Under the pieces are notes generated by a model. It saw nothing but the letters and a program-made list of their open reading frames with translations, was not told where the DNA came from and searched no databases. A program made the translations under genes and the position numbers. A stretch of DNA of 64,000 nucleotides. Source: Engraulis encrasicolus (Eukaryota > Chordata > Actinopteri > Clupeiformes > Engraulidae). Shown piece by piece: positions 1-43,000 of the stretch (position 1 is its first letter; each line of letters starts with the position of its first letter). The stretch covers positions 55,001-119,000 of the forward strand of contig NW_026944504.1 of NCBI RefSeq assembly GCF_034702125.1, given 5' to 3'.

Positions 1-29920
<29,920 letters not shown>

Positions 29921-29956
29921 GGTCCTGATGCTGATTACTGTAACCATGGTAATTAG

Positions 29957-30395
29957 AGAAGAGTAGAGTAGAGTAGAGTAGAGTAGAGTAGAGTAGAGTA
30001 GTAGAGTAGAGTAGAGTAGAGTAGAGTAGAGTAGAGTACAGTAGAGTAGAGTAGAGTAGAGTAGAGTAGAGTAAAGTAGAGTAGAGAGTAAGAGGACTAA
30101 GTAGAGTAGAGTACAGTACAGTAGAGTAGAGTACAGTACAGTAGAGTAGAGTACAGTAGAGTACAGTACAGTAGAGTATAGTAGAGTAGAGTAGAGTAGA
30201 GTAGAAGAGTAGAGTAGTAGAGTAGAGTAGAGTAGAGTAGAGTAGTAGAGTACAGTACAGTAGAGTAGAGTAGTAGAGTAGAGTAGTAGAGTAGAGTAGA
30301 GTACAGTACAGTAGAGTAGAGTAGAGTAGAGTAGAGTAGAGTAGAGTAGAGTAGAGTAGAGTAGAGTAGAGTAGAGTAGAGTAGAGTGAAGAGTA
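29957..30395. repeat. (AGAGT)n pentanucleotide microsatellite
   Basis: More than 430 bp of AGAGT/ACAGT units starting about 35 bp upstream of the gmeb1 start codon. The same motif flanks the rab42 exon at 60029. Confidence 0.97.
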
Positions 30396-30667
30396 GAGTA
30401 TAATTTACTATAATTTACTAATTAAGGTGTCAAGTACATGAATACAGAAGAAGACACCATGACATCACAACACACACACACAAGATTAAAACAATAAAGA
30501 AAAATATCTAAAGTGCCAAGGTGCCAAAGTCACTCTGCATAGTCCAAGGAAGAGATCCAGCGTCAAGTATCAATTGAAGAGCCAGAATCCACAAGTTGCC
30601 CTCTGGAGAGGGTCATTAATCCACAAGTTGCCCTCTGGAGAGGGTCATTAATCCACAAGTTGCCCTC

Positions 30668-30799
30668 TGCAATTTTTCCAGTCATAATGAATACTTATAA
30701 TTTGATGGTGGTGGTAAGTATTCATGAAAAAGGTAACATTAGTGAATGGGCAGCATGAATTCTGGAAATAAACAACTAAAAATCTCACACAGTGTCCCT
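30668..30799. mobile_element. Truncated copy of the piggyBac-type MITE that seeds the satellite
   Basis: Complement matches 4345-4476 almost base for base (TTTTTAGTTG, TTCCAGAATTCATGCTGCCC, AATGTTACC). It ends exactly at CACAGTGTCCCT followed by TTAA (30800-30803), and the first satellite unit begins directly after. Confidence 0.9.
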
Positions 30800-31620
30800 T
30801 TAAGAGGCATATGCGATCACACAGTGTCCCTTTAAGAGGCATATGCGATCGCACAGTGTCCCTTTAAGAGGCATATGCGATCACACAGTGTCCCTTTAAG
30901 AGGCATATGCGATCGCACAGTGTCCCTTTAAGAGGCATATGCGATCGCACAGTGTCCCTTTAAGAGGCATAAGTTATGCGATCACACAGTGTCCCTTTAA
31001 GAGGCATATGCGATCACACAGTGTCCCTTTAAGAGGCATAAGTTATGCGATCACACAGTGTCCCTTTAAGAGGCATAAGTTATGCGATCACACAGTGTCC
31101 CTTTAAGAGGCATAAGCGATCACACAGTGTCCCTTTAAGAGGCATAAGTTATGCGATCACACAGTGTCCCTTTAAGAGGCATAAGTTATGCGATCACACA
31201 GTGTCCCTTTAAGAGGCATCAGTTATGCGATCACACAGTGTCCCTTTAAGAGGCATAAGCGATCACACAGTGTCCCTTTAAGAGGCATAAGTTATGCGAT
31301 CACACAGTGTCCCTTTAAGAGGCATAAGCGATCACACAGTGTCCCTTTAAGAGGCATCAGTTATGCGATCACACAGTGTCCCTTTAAGAGGCATGCGATC
31401 ACACAGTGTCCCTTTAAGAGGCATATGCGATCACACAGTGTCCCTTTAAGAGGCATGCGATCACACAGTGTCCCTTTAAGAGGCATATGCGATCACACAG
31501 TGTCCCTTTAAGAGGCATATGCGATCACACAGTGTCCCTTTAAGAGGCATGCGATCACACAGTGTCCCTTTAAGAGGCATATGCGATCACACAGTGTCCC
31601 TTTAACCTCTTAACAAGAAT

Positions 31621-32540
31621 ACCATTTTAGAACGTCCGCCGGCGGACGGATTCTCACATGTAAAGTTTGCTGCTTGTGTATGCCATCCATGTTCAAAGTG
31701 CAATCGATTTATCCACTCCCCTATCTTCTACAATGTCTGAGCTGACCGCGGATAAAATCGCGTCACACCACGTCATCGGTGGGCGGACCTAGCCACGTTA
31801 GCTTAGCTGAACGATCTTCATTGACTTTACATGGGAAACGCGGTGCTCCATCAACATCAGTCTTGAAATTTGTCAAATATACAAAGTGAGCTTAAATAAC
31901 GCCACGAATGCATTCTTTACCTTTCAGTAGTCTGGAAAGTGGTCTTGGTTGTGTTGAAATGCCCAGGAAAATCGCACAGATGCGTAATCCCTTCATTACG
32001 AAAAACAGTATTTTTTCCTCATAGAAATCCAATGGCGTGTTCGCCGACACTTCCTGGTCACTGTTGCATGGTTTTGCACGCAATGTCATACATGGCCAAA
32101 CTCGTGAAGAAGTCCACTATGAAATAAAAGTGTCTTTATTTGCTTTTAACCAACTATTTCTCACTGCCGTCGGCATCTTTCATGTGTGCCCCGAGCGAAA
32201 GTTTTGTAAACAAAAATGTATGCCTGGATACTTTAGACTAAACGACAACGTAGACTAAACAACAGCTGTGTATGGCTTTCTAAACCAATAGAAAACTTTC
32301 TGATGAAAAGTTTGAGTGGTCATTTCACCCTATTGGTCCGCCGATTTGTTTTCAGGCCAGGTGCGTAATCAAGTGCGTAAAACACCTGCATAAAATGAGC
32401 TTTTTAGCTTTCGTGTCGGCTTCCACGACGCACTGCTCTCACGACTCGCACGGCTCTGCATTTGGCGTTTCATCGATTTGCGTTTCATCGGCTTGCTATT
32501 AGCGTGGTTTGACACTGCCACAGTGTGACCGTTTTGTGTC
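31621..32540 (+). promoter_or_regulatory. 5' region of the piggyBac element
   Basis: About 900 bp from the terminus to the transposase start codon. No open frame of note. It presumably contains the promoter and sub-terminal transposase sites, but I cannot identify a TATA box with confidence. Confidence 0.4.
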
Positions 32541-34596
32541 ATGGCAAGGAGGAAAGTGCTCAGCCTTGCGGAGGTGCACGCCGCACTGTTCGCCTCGGAG
32601 TCCGAGGAAGGAGAAGAAAGTGATGTGGGGTCCGGGGCTGCCAGCTACGACTCCGCGGAGGAGGATGCCTTTGAGGATGGCTTTGATGTCATCCTCGATA
32701 AGTAAGTGAAATTATTCTTATCAGTTTGTACAATAATAGCGATTTAGAACATTTGAAGCAATTTGTTTACATGCCTAGAAATACTGTGGACTGTGTAAGA
32801 AATACTCGTGTCGCATGCAGTGAAATTATATTGAAGAGTACAAAGTAAGGTCCAAACTTCAACTCAATTTATTGATGAGAATCTGTCCAGTATAATGTGT
32901 AGGGCCTACTTTGTATATGAAATATACATGTAGTCAGGCGCGGAGTGGCCATCGGGAGATCGGGGACTTGTCCCGGTGGGCCGCGGCCGCGAAATATATT
33001 TCAGCGGCCGCATTATGTTCTCAGCCGGCCCCACAGTGCTTGACCACATTATGTTCTCAGCCGGCCCCAAAGTGTTAGTGCGATATAGCAAAGATTAACT
33101 AACTCCAATTCACTACTTAGTTGTAAGTCATTGACTCACCACTATATATACCGTCTACCCGACCGCAATACCTCAGTGACGGTGTCAAACAGTAATTTGG
33201 CCACACCCCTTCTCTACTGATAATGTTCATACACCGTAGATCGCGGATGTTTACTAGATCTTAGTAACATAGTTTCGTTTTCAGTATTTCAAGAACCTGT
33301 GATATTTATATTGGTTACCAAGGAATGGAAATATTAGTAAGTTGTTATTTATTTTCCGATTTCCACATGACTGTTACAGTTTACAGTCTGCCACTCCAGA
33401 TTCACTTGTTCTGTGGTTATTGACTTGGGTTACGAACAGACTCCACCAAGTGGTAAGGAGGTGAACTGCAGCTAAGCAGGAAAACACGTTGTACATGTTT
33501 TGATGGCATTGGTTTGTTAGAACTAGCGGTAGGCCTATATCTCCTTACAGTATAATGTATATCATACATATATTTATATGTGGCACATTTAGGATGTAGC
33601 CTATGTAATGTCTGAAGAAATGGAACAAAATAATTACCACAAATTCTGATGTGAGCAGTGCTGGGTGTGTAGCCTAAACTGTGGATTAAAATGTAATTGC
33701 AAGAAGCAAAGACATTTGCTGCGATGAAGAAAGCGTTTTAAGGTAGGCCTACACCGTTTGGTTATACATTTTGTTGACTTATGGTTGTGCTTTGAAGTAG
33801 CTAGGTTTGGCTTATTTGCTGCATGGTGGGTTTATTGCACAATGTAGACAGACTTTTTGTAAGCTATAGGCTACTATATGTTTTGTAAGCCTACTCTTCT
33901 AAAAATCCCCACACTCAAAACTTTGTGCCCATGCTAATCCTGTCTTCCTTAAACGATATTTCAATTTCAAACTGTCAAAATGACAGTGGAGTGCACATTT
34001 CCATGGAACAGTAGCGTGATGTAGCCTAACCTAGTAGGCCTATGAATGCTTTGGACTGTGATGATGGCTCCAGTGGTGTAGTCTACTTTTTGAAGTGGGT
34101 ATACTGTATATTTGAGCATTTTTTGATGTGTACTATGTATATATTTGTGCTATTGTAAATAATGGATCAAACAATTTTAAGTGGGTATACTGTAATCCCT
34201 GAAATTTTGAAATGGGTGTGTATAATACTTCGTTTTACGACTACACCACTGGCTGTGCATTTCATCAAGGTGTAGGCTAAATTCTCCAATTCAGGTTGAT
34301 ATTTTGACAACACTAATGTTCACATGTAGTACGACTGCAGATTTCGTGGCTTTTGTCTTTTTGGTTAGGAAACCATGTTGTTCGCTTTGTTTTTGTTTTT
34401 TTTTAAAAAGCGGGCCGCCAAGGGGAAAATTCTCCCGGTGGGAAAAGGTGGGCCACTCCGCCCCTGCATGTAGTATGCATGGAAATTACAGTGAAGAGTA
34501 AATTGACCTGCTGACAAAGAGATTGTGCAGTGCAATACAATACAGTACAGTGCAGTGTATATTTAGTAGGTTACTTTAGGTTCATGATATGCTGAT

Positions 34597-34640
<44 letters not shown>

Positions 34641-36742
34641 TAACTAGTGGAAAATGCAACAAATTGTAAATATAATATAGTATAATGTAATGTAATGTAA
34701 TATAATATTGTAGTAAAAAATACAATATTCATTTTTGTTCCTACAGCGCTGAGGTGCGGGCCAGCCATGTCCCGCTGTCACCACCAGCAGCGAGAGCCAG
34801 CCCTGTCCCGCTGTCACCACCAGCCCCCCCCAGTGACCCCTTGGAAGGGCCCTCATCGCTGCATGCTCCCCCAGCAGTGGGACGCAAGACCTGCACTCCA
34901 GCCCCATCAGCCAGTGCAAGGAGACCTCAGCGCCAACCTCAGCGACATACCAGGGCGATGACACGCCACACAGCGCCCACTTGCCACACAGCGCCCACTT
35001 GCCACACAGCTCCCACGCGCCGCACAGCGCCCACTCCCCGCACAGCGCCCACGCGCCGCACAGCTCCCACGCGCCACACAGCTCCCACCCCATCCACATG
35101 CCCTGCAGGTGAGGAGGAGGAGGAGGAGGAGGAGGAGGAGCAGTGGCACTACAAGACAGAGGAGGATGTGGAGCCTCCACCACTCCGCTTCAGGCCGAAG
35201 AGGACACCTGGTGTGCAGCTGGACCCTCGGGAAGACTACACTCCAACTGAACTCTTCCAGTTGTTCTTCTCCAAGGAAGTTGTGCGCACCCTGTGCACCA
35301 ACACCAACCGCCATGTAGCCAAGAGGAAGGCAGCAGGCTACAAGCGGATGTGGAGAGATGTGGTCCCGGACGAAATCATGCACTTCATCAGCCTCGTCAT
35401 ATACAAGGGCCTGGTGAAGACCCATGAAGCGCGGGACATGTGGAGGAAGGGGCGCCTCTACAACTTTGCCTTTCCAAAATCAGTGATGGCAGGGTACCGC
35501 TATGATGCTATAAAAGCTCTTCTCCATATGAGCGACCCTGCAGACGACGCCATTAATGACCAGCTCCGGGGACAACCTGGCCACGATGGTCTGTGTCGCC
35601 TGAGGCCTCTGCTGGACCAGCTGCTGACTGCCTGCAAGACCTACTATCATCCTCGGAAGAACGTGTCCGTCGACGAGAGGATGGTCGCAAGTAAGTCGAG
35701 GATCCATTTGAAAATGTATATGAAGGACAAGCCAACGAAGTGGGGCTACAAGTTATTTGTCTTGGCTGATAGCTCCAATGGCTACACTTGTGATTTTGCC
35801 ATATATGAGGGCAAAGCAAAGGCACCATCTGGCCAGGGCCTGAGCTTTGACTCTGTGGTGAACCTCATGCGTGTGGCCTATCTTGGCACTGGCTACGCTG
35901 TGTATGTAGACAACTTCTACACCAGTGCCAAGCTGTTCCTCCACCTCCGCAGCATTGGCTTCAGCGCCTGTGGCACCATCCGTGAGACGAGGATTGGCTT
36001 CCCACGCACCACAACCAATGCCCTGCCACGGAATGCTGCACGGGGGGACATGAGGTGGCTAAGGAGTGGACCCCTGCTCTTCGTGAAATGGAAGGACACC
36101 CGTGATGTCACCATGTGCTCCACCATGCACAAGGCCTATGCGCAGAACACAAGTGCACGGCGGGTCAAGGATCCCCGCACAGGTGTCTGGTCCGTGCAGC
36201 GCATCCCAATCCCGGAGCCGGTCCTCGCCTACAACAAGCACATGGGGGGGGTGGACCTCTCGGATGCGTTGATAAAGTACTTCACCGTCTCCCAGAAGAC
36301 CAGACGGTGGTACTTCAAGCTGTTCCTGCACTTTGTCGACATCGCAGTGGTCAACAGCTTCCTCCTCCACAAGGAGATGTCGGTGGCCCGCAGGGAGAAG
36401 CCCCTCACCCAGAAGGCCTACAGGGAGCTGCTGTGCTGTGAGCTGGCTGATGTGGGGCAGGAGCAGCCACGTGCACCGGGAGAGGCTTCCGCTGAAGCCA
36501 GTGGTGGGGCTTCACCCTCCGCATCCTCTTCGTCTGCAGAGGAAAGGCCACAGGGGTGCTTCCCGGTGACTGTTGTGACACCGTCTTCTGATGCCAGGCA
36601 GAAGGCAAGTGCGGGAAGGAAGCGTTGTGTTCTGTGCAAGAACAGGACCATGTACATGTGCAGGTCTTGCAGGGTGCCACTCTGCATCATTGTGGACAGA
36701 CTGTGCTTTACAGAGTGGCATGACATGCAGGGTGCACAGTGA
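32541..36742 (+). CDS. piggyBac transposase (PGBD4-like), two exons, apparently intact
   Basis: Join 32541-32701 and 34747-36742; donor GATAA|GTAAGT, acceptor TTCCTACAG. The joined frame gives 718 residues. Exon 1 starts MARRKVLSLAEVHAALFASE and is acidic (ESEEGEESD), like the N-terminus of PGBD4-type proteins. Exon 2 has a low-complexity region with tandem CHTAPT/RHTAPT repeats and a Glu run, then the DDE transposase domain: family text PTELFQLFF, VSVDERMV (D363), YVDNFYTS (D442) and GGVDLSDA (D557), with KYFTVSQKTRRWYFKLF. The C-terminus is Cys-rich (CVLCKNRTMYMCRSC, PLC, RLC, EWH), as in piggyBac. There is no stop or frameshift. Without splicing exon 2 lacks a good ATG, so the intron is needed. 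Confidence 0.93.
32935..34466. mobile_element. hAT element nested in the transposase intron
   Basis: 1532 bp with ends CAGGCGCGGAGTGGCC and GGCCACTCCGCCCCTG (15 of 16 inverted) and a perfect 8-bp target duplication CATGTAGT at 32927-32934 and 34467-34474. No transposase frame, so non-autonomous. Because it lies inside the intron it does not disrupt the piggyBac transposase. Confidence 0.93.
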
Positions 36743-38060
36743 GAGAGGGACTCACATTTTTTGTAAATAGTTGTAAATAGTTTTTTGTTCCAGTTCCGTT
36801 TCAGTTCTCCATTTTTGCCTCCTAAAACCCAACCCCACGTCCCCGTCGTAGGAGGTGGTAACAGCACAAGTATGAAGGTAATAGTGCTGGCAAACGGGGC
36901 TCTGGTATGGACAGTTGCTTTCTTTAGCTTGGACTCACTGACAACTGCAAAAGTACTAGGTGTTGTGTGTTTTTTTTTGTTTTTTTTTTACTTTTTTTTA
37001 AAAATTTGGTCTTCTGAAATGTATATTTTATGACCCAAATAAACATTACATGTGAATGGTTGTCTTGTTCAATGTCTTTTTATTTTGGAGAGGTTGGAGA
37101 GGTTCTGTGCCCTTTTTGGAGACGCCTATTGTACCCAATACAAATAGCTGTATAAAACCAGTCTAATTTCATGTATACACTTCAAAATGTGTTTGGTACT
37201 TCCCAAGACCATGTAGAACAAGAAAAAAAAATAATGTGACCTTAGATGTTTACTCCTCAGCCTTGGACACACTGACAACTACAAAAGTACTAGGCGTTTT
37301 TTCCATATTTTTCTTTGTTTGGTCATCTGAAAAGGACATTTTCTGACACAAATAAACAGCTACATGTGAATGGTTGTCTTTGCCAATGTCTATTCTTCAA
37401 TTTAAGCCCTCATTGACACATGTGTGACATGTACAAGATGATATAATTAATGATGATCTGCATGATGAGAACAAATATTCCTATGGGACAATACAGAATC
37501 TAACCTAGCCTAGCACTGTGCAGAAATATTGAAAATAATGCGCATAAAATGCAGAGAGTGGATTTATTTGTTGTCACAACATAAAAAAGAACCACAAAAT
37601 GACAGTTTTTGGAAGTTGCCTTTCTTTTTATTTTGGAGAGGTTGGAGAGGTTCTGGGCCCTTTTTGGAGACGCCTATTGTACCCAATACAAATAGCTGTA
37701 TAAAACCAGTCTAATTTCATGTATACACTTCAAAATTTGTTTGGTACTTCCCAAGACCATGTAGAACAAGAAAAAAATTAGTGTGACCTTAGATGTTTAC
37801 TCCTCAGCCTTGGACACACGGACAACTACAAAAGTACTAGGCGTTTTTTCCATTTTTTCAATTTTTTTCTTTGTTTGGTCATCTGAAAAGGACATTTTCT
37901 GACACAAATAAACAGCTACATGTGAATGGTTGTCTTTGCCAATGTCTATTCTTCAAAATAAGCCATCATGGACCCATGTGTGACACCTACAGCCTGATAT
38001 AATTACTGCTGAATGCTGTGTCCACAAAACGTCTCCAAATTCAGCAAAATTGCCTTCTGC
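36743..38060 (+). repeat. Direct repeats in the piggyBac 3' region
   Basis: About 330 bp at 37076-37400 recur at 37614-37945 (TTTTATTTTGGAGAGGTTGG start; CTACAAAAGTACTAGGCG; ACAAATAAACAGCTACATGT). A more diverged third relative lies at 36925-37060. Each ends with an AATAAA, giving three candidate polyadenylation sites. Confidence 0.85.
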
Positions 38061-38142
38061 GTTAAGAGGTTAAGAGGCATATGCGATCACACAGTGTCCC
38101 TTTAAGAGGCATCAGTTATGCGATCACACAGTGTCCCTTTAA

Positions 38143-39131
38143 AGGGGTAGTCCGGTGTGAAATGGTTTACGTTGTGTCAATATGTGATGCTGAGCGCTGA
38201 CGTTTGCCTCATACCTCGCATCCAAAGGTCCCCTGCATTCCGAAATCCGAGTGGTAGGCGGACCCCGCGAGCTAGGTGAAATGCAGCTTCTGTTGGGAGG
38301 TCGTGGCACCTAGGTTAGCCATGGAGCTAAATCTTTACTTTACACCCATTTACGAGGCTCAAAGTTGCAAAAATGTTGATCCCGTAGTGTCGGGTGGTTG
38401 TTGACATGTAAATCCAGGCACTGAGAAGTTTGATAGTGCACCGTTGTTTTAACTACAATTACGTTTTTGAAGGCTGCGCCTCGGAGGACTCTGCCGGGCG
38501 CCGCCATCTTTTTTTCTAGTCGCGTCGAAACAATAGGTCATGTGACACATCACGTGGTTATTGGACTGCAGTCGGAGACCGTCTAAAACTTCAGCTTCAG
38601 CTTCAGCGACAAAATATTACAGTACTTATAGGTTTGGTTTGTTTTTTTTATATATACAATGGGTGTTTTGTCGCTGAAGCTGAAGTTTTAGCCGGTCTCC
38701 GACTGCAGTCCAATAACCACGTGATGTGTCACATGACCTATTGTTTCGACGCGACTAGAAAAAAAGATGGCGGCGCCCGGCAGAGTCCTCCGAGGCGCAG
38801 CCTTCAAAAACGTAATTGTAGTTAAAACAACGGTGCACTATCAAACTTCTCAGTGCCTGGATTTACATGTCAACAACCACCCGACACTACGGGATCAACA
38901 TTTTTGCAACTTTGAGCCTCGTAAATGGGTGTAAAGTAAAGATTTAGCCCCATGGCTAACCCAGGTGCCACGACCTCCCAACAGAAGCTGCATTTCACCT
39001 AGCTCGCGGGGTCCGCCTACCACTCGGATTTCGGAATGCAGGGGACCTTTGGATGCGAGGTATGAGGCAAACGTCAGCGCTCAGCATCACATATTGACAC
39101 AACGTAAACCATTTCACACCGGACTACCCCT
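38143..39131. mobile_element. piggyBac-type fold-back element
   Basis: 989 bp flanked by TTAA at 38139-38142 and 39132-39135, with perfect ends AGGGGTAGTCC and GGACTACCCCT. The two halves are inverted repeats of each other over roughly 470 bp (GGTGGTTGTTGACATGTAAA and complement; GACTGCAGTCGGAGACCG and complement), with a loop around 38615-38665. The transcript would form a very long hairpin. Confidence 0.93.
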
Positions 39132-39812
39132 TTAAGAGGCATAAGTTATGCGATCACACAGTGTCCCTTTAAGAGGCATATGAGATCACACAGTGTCCCT
39201 TTAAGAGGCATATGCGATCACACAGTGTCCCTTTAAGAGGCATATGCGATCGCACAGTGTCCCTTTAAGAGGCATATGCGATCGCACAGTGTCCCTTTAA
39301 GAGGCATATGCGATCACACAGTGTCCCTTTAAGAGGCATATGCGATCGCACAGTGTCCCTTTAAGAGGCATATGCGATCACACAGTGTCCCTTTAAGAGG
39401 CATATGCGATCACACAGTGTCCCTTTAAGAGGCATATGCGATCACACAGTGTCCCTTTAAGAGGCATATGCGATCGCACAGTGTCCCTTTAAGAGGCATA
39501 TGCGATCGCACAGTGTCCCTTTAAGAGGCATATGCGATCGCACAGTGTCCCTTTAAGAGGCATAAGTTATGCGATCACACAGTGTCCCTTTAAGAGGCAT
39601 ATGCGATCACACAGTGTCCCTTTAAGAGGCATATGCGATCACACAGTGTCCCTTTAAGAGGCATATGCGATCGCACAGTGTCCCTTTAAGAGGCATATGC
39701 GATCGCACAGTGTCCCTTTAAGAGGCATAAGTTATGCGATCACACAGTGTCCCTTTAAGAGGCATATGCGATCACACAGTGTCCCTTTAAGAGGCATATG
39801 CGATCACACAGC

Positions 39813-40013
39813 GGGTCTTTCTCAAATGCAAGGCCAGTGTCCTTCCAAGTGTATCAGCCTAATTAGTCACGCCCAGTGATTGGATACTTTTTGGTGAACT
39901 CTACAGAATATCCAATCACTGGGTATGACTGATAAAGGGTATCCAATCACTGGGCATGCCTAATTAGGCTGATACACTTGGAAGGACACTGGCCTTGCAT
40001 TTGAGAAAGACCC
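39813..40013. mobile_element. Palindromic MITE in the satellite
   Basis: Inverted ends GGGTCTTTCTCAAATGCAAG and CTTGCATTTGAGAAAGACCC extend over about 60 bp. The interior holds three copies of TATCCAATCACTGGG or its complement. Flanks are the halves of one satellite unit (CACACAG / CTGTCCC). I see no clean target duplication. Confidence 0.85.
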
Positions 40014-43000
40014 ACTGTCCCTTTAAGAGGCATATGCGATCACACAGTGTCCCTTTAAGAGGCATATGCGATCACACAGTGTCCCTTTAAGAGGCATATG
40101 CGATCGCACAGTGTCCCTTTAAGAGGCATATGCGATCGCACAGTGTCCCTTTAAGAGGCATAAGTTATGCGATCACACAGTGTCCCTTTAAGAGGCATAT
40201 GCGATCACACAGTGTCCCTTTAAGAGGCATATGCGATCACACAGTGTCCCTTTAAGAGGCATAAGTTATGCGATCACACAGTGTCCCTTTAAGAGGCATA
40301 AGTTATGCGATCACACAGTGTCCCTTTAAGAGGCATATGCGATCACACAGTGTCCCTTTAAGAGGCATATGCGATCACACAGTGTCCCTTTAAGAGGCAT
40401 ATGCGATCGCACAGTGTCCCTTTAAGAGGCATATGCGATCACACAGTGTCCCTTTAAGAGGCATATGCGATCACACAGTGTCCCTTTAAGAGGCATATGC
40501 GATCGCACAGTGTCCCTTTAAGAGGCATATGCGATCACACAGTGTCCCTTTAAGAGGCATATGCGATCGCACAGTGTCCCTTTAAGAGGCATATGCGATC
40601 GCACAGTGTCCCTTTAAGAGGCATATGCGATCGCACAGTGTCCCTTTAAGAGGCATATGCGATCACACAGTGTCCCTTTAAGAGGCATATGCGATCACAC
40701 AGTGTCCCTTTAAGAGGCATATGCGATCACACAGTGTCCCTTTAAGAGGCATATGCGATCACACAGTGTCCCTTTAAGAGGCATATGCGATCGCACAGTG
40801 TCCCTTTAAGAGGCATATGCGATCGCACAGTGTCCCTTTAAGAGGCATATGCGATCGCACAGTGTCCCTTTAAGAGGCATAAGTTATGCGATCACACAGT
40901 GTCCCTTTAAGAGGCATATGCGATCACACAGTGTCCCTTTAAGAGGCATATGCGATCACACAGTGTCCCTTTAAGAGGCATATGCGATCGCACAGTGTCC
41001 CTTTAAGAGGCATATGCGATCACACAGTGTCCCTTTAAGAGGCATAAGTTATGCGATCACACAGTGTCCCTTTAAGAGGCATATGCGATCACACAGTGTC
41101 CCTTTAAGAGGCATAAGTTATGCGATCACACAGTGTCCCTTTAAGAGGCATAAGTTATGCGATCACACAGTGTCCCTTTAAGAGGCATATGCGATCACAC
41201 AGTGTCCCTTTAAGAGGCATATGCGATCACACAGTGTCCCTTTAAGAGGCATAAGTTATGCGATCACACAGTGTCCCTTTAAGAGGCATAAGTTATGCGA
41301 TCACACAGTGTCCCTTTAAGAGGCATAAGTTATGCGATCACACAGTGTCCCTTTAAGAGGCATATGCGATCACACAGTGTCCCTTTAAGAGGCATAAGTT
41401 ATGCGATCACACAGTGTCCCTTTAAGAGGCATATGCGATCACACAGTGTCCCTTTAAGAGGCATATGCGATCACACAGTGTCCCTTTAAGAGGCATATGC
41501 GATCGCACAGTGTCCCTTTAAGAGGCATATGCGATCGCACAGTGTCCCTTTAAGAGGCATAAGTTATGCGATCACACAGTGTCCCTTTAAGAGGCATATG
41601 CGATCACACAGTGTCCCTTTAAGAGGCATATGCGATCACACAGTGTCCCTTTAAGAGGCATATGCGATCGCACAGTGTCCCTTTAAGAGGCATATGCGAT
41701 CACACAGTGTGCCTTTAAGAGGCATATGCGATCACACAGTGTCCCTTTAAGAGGCATATGCGATCACACAGTGTCCCTTTAAGAGGCATATGCGATCACA
41801 CAGTGTCCCTTTAAGAGGCATATGCGATCGCACAGTGTCCCTTTAAGAGGCATATGCGATCGCACAGTGTCCCTTTAAGAGGCATATGCGATCACACAGT
41901 GTCCCTTTAAGAGGCATATGCGATCACACAGTGTCCCTTTAAGAGGCATATGCGATCACACAGTGTCCCTTTAAGAGGCATATGCGATCGCACAGTGTCC
42001 CTTTAAGAGGCATATGCGATCGCACAGTGTCCCTTTAAGAGGCATATGCGATCACACAGTGTCCCTTTAAGAGGCATATGCGATCACACAGTGTCCCTTT
42101 AAGAGGCATATGCGATCACACAGTGTCCCTTTAAGAGGCATATGCGATCACACAGTGTCCCTTTAAGAGGCATATGCGATCGCACAGTGTCCCTTTAAGA
42201 GGCATATGCGATCGCACAGTGTCCCTTTAAGAGGCATATGCGATCGCACAGTGTCCCTTTAAGAGGCATAAGTTATGCGATCACACAGTGTCCCTTTAAG
42301 AGGCATAAGTTATGCGATCACACAGTGTCCCTTTAAGAGGCATAAGTTATGCGATCACACAGTGTCCCTTTAAGAGGCATAAGTTATGCGATCACACAGT
42401 GTCCCTTTAAGAGGCATATGCGATCACACAGTGTCCCTTTAAGAGGCATATGCGATCACACAGTGTCCCTTTAAGAGGCATATGCGATCGCACAGTGTCC
42501 CTTTAAGAGGCATATGCGATCGCACAGTGTCCCTTTAAGAGGCATATGCGATCGCACAGTGTCCCTTTAAGAGGCATATGCGATCGCACAGTGTCCCTTT
42601 AAGAGGCATAAGTTATGCGATCACACAGTGTCCCTTTAAGAGGCATAAGTTATGCGATCACACAGTGTCCCTTTAAGAGGCATAAGTTATGCGATCACAC
42701 AGTGTCCCTTTAAGAGGCATATGCGATCACACAGTGTCCCTTTAAGAGGCATATGCGATCACACAGTGTCCCTTTAAGAGGCATATGCGATCGCACAGTG
42801 TCCCTTTAAGAGGCATATGCGATCACACAGTGTCCCTTTAAGAGGCATAAGTTATGCGATCACACAGTGTCCCTTTAAGAGGCATAAGTTATGCGATCAC
42901 ACAGTGTCCCTTTAAGAGGCATAAGTTATGCGATCACACAGTGTCCCTTTAAGAGGCATATGCGATCACACAGTGTCCCTTTAAGAGGCATAAGTTATGC

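Larger units (their letters stand above)
31606..38069 (+). mobile_element. Apparently complete piggyBac transposon, 6.46 kb
   Basis: Inserted in the satellite at TTAA: TTAA at 31602-31605 and 38070-38073 flank ends CCTCTTAAC and GTTAAGAGG. Sequence outside joins to a normal satellite unit (CCCTTTAA|GAGGCAT). It carries a two-exon transposase (32541-36742), an internal hAT element in the intron and duplicated 3' sequence with several AATAAA signals. Length is larger than usual for piggyBac (about 2.5 kb), mainly because of the intron and 3' repeats. Confidence 0.93.

Noticed and set aside
36115..36441. Additional frames within the piggyBac transposase
   Set aside because: They are out-of-frame shadows of the GC-rich transposase exon.
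31188..41489. MRSHSVPLRG-type repeat proteins and a CRISPR-like look of the 32-bp array
   Set aside because: Units are directly adjacent without unique spacers, the host is a vertebrate, and the frames follow from the unit length variants.
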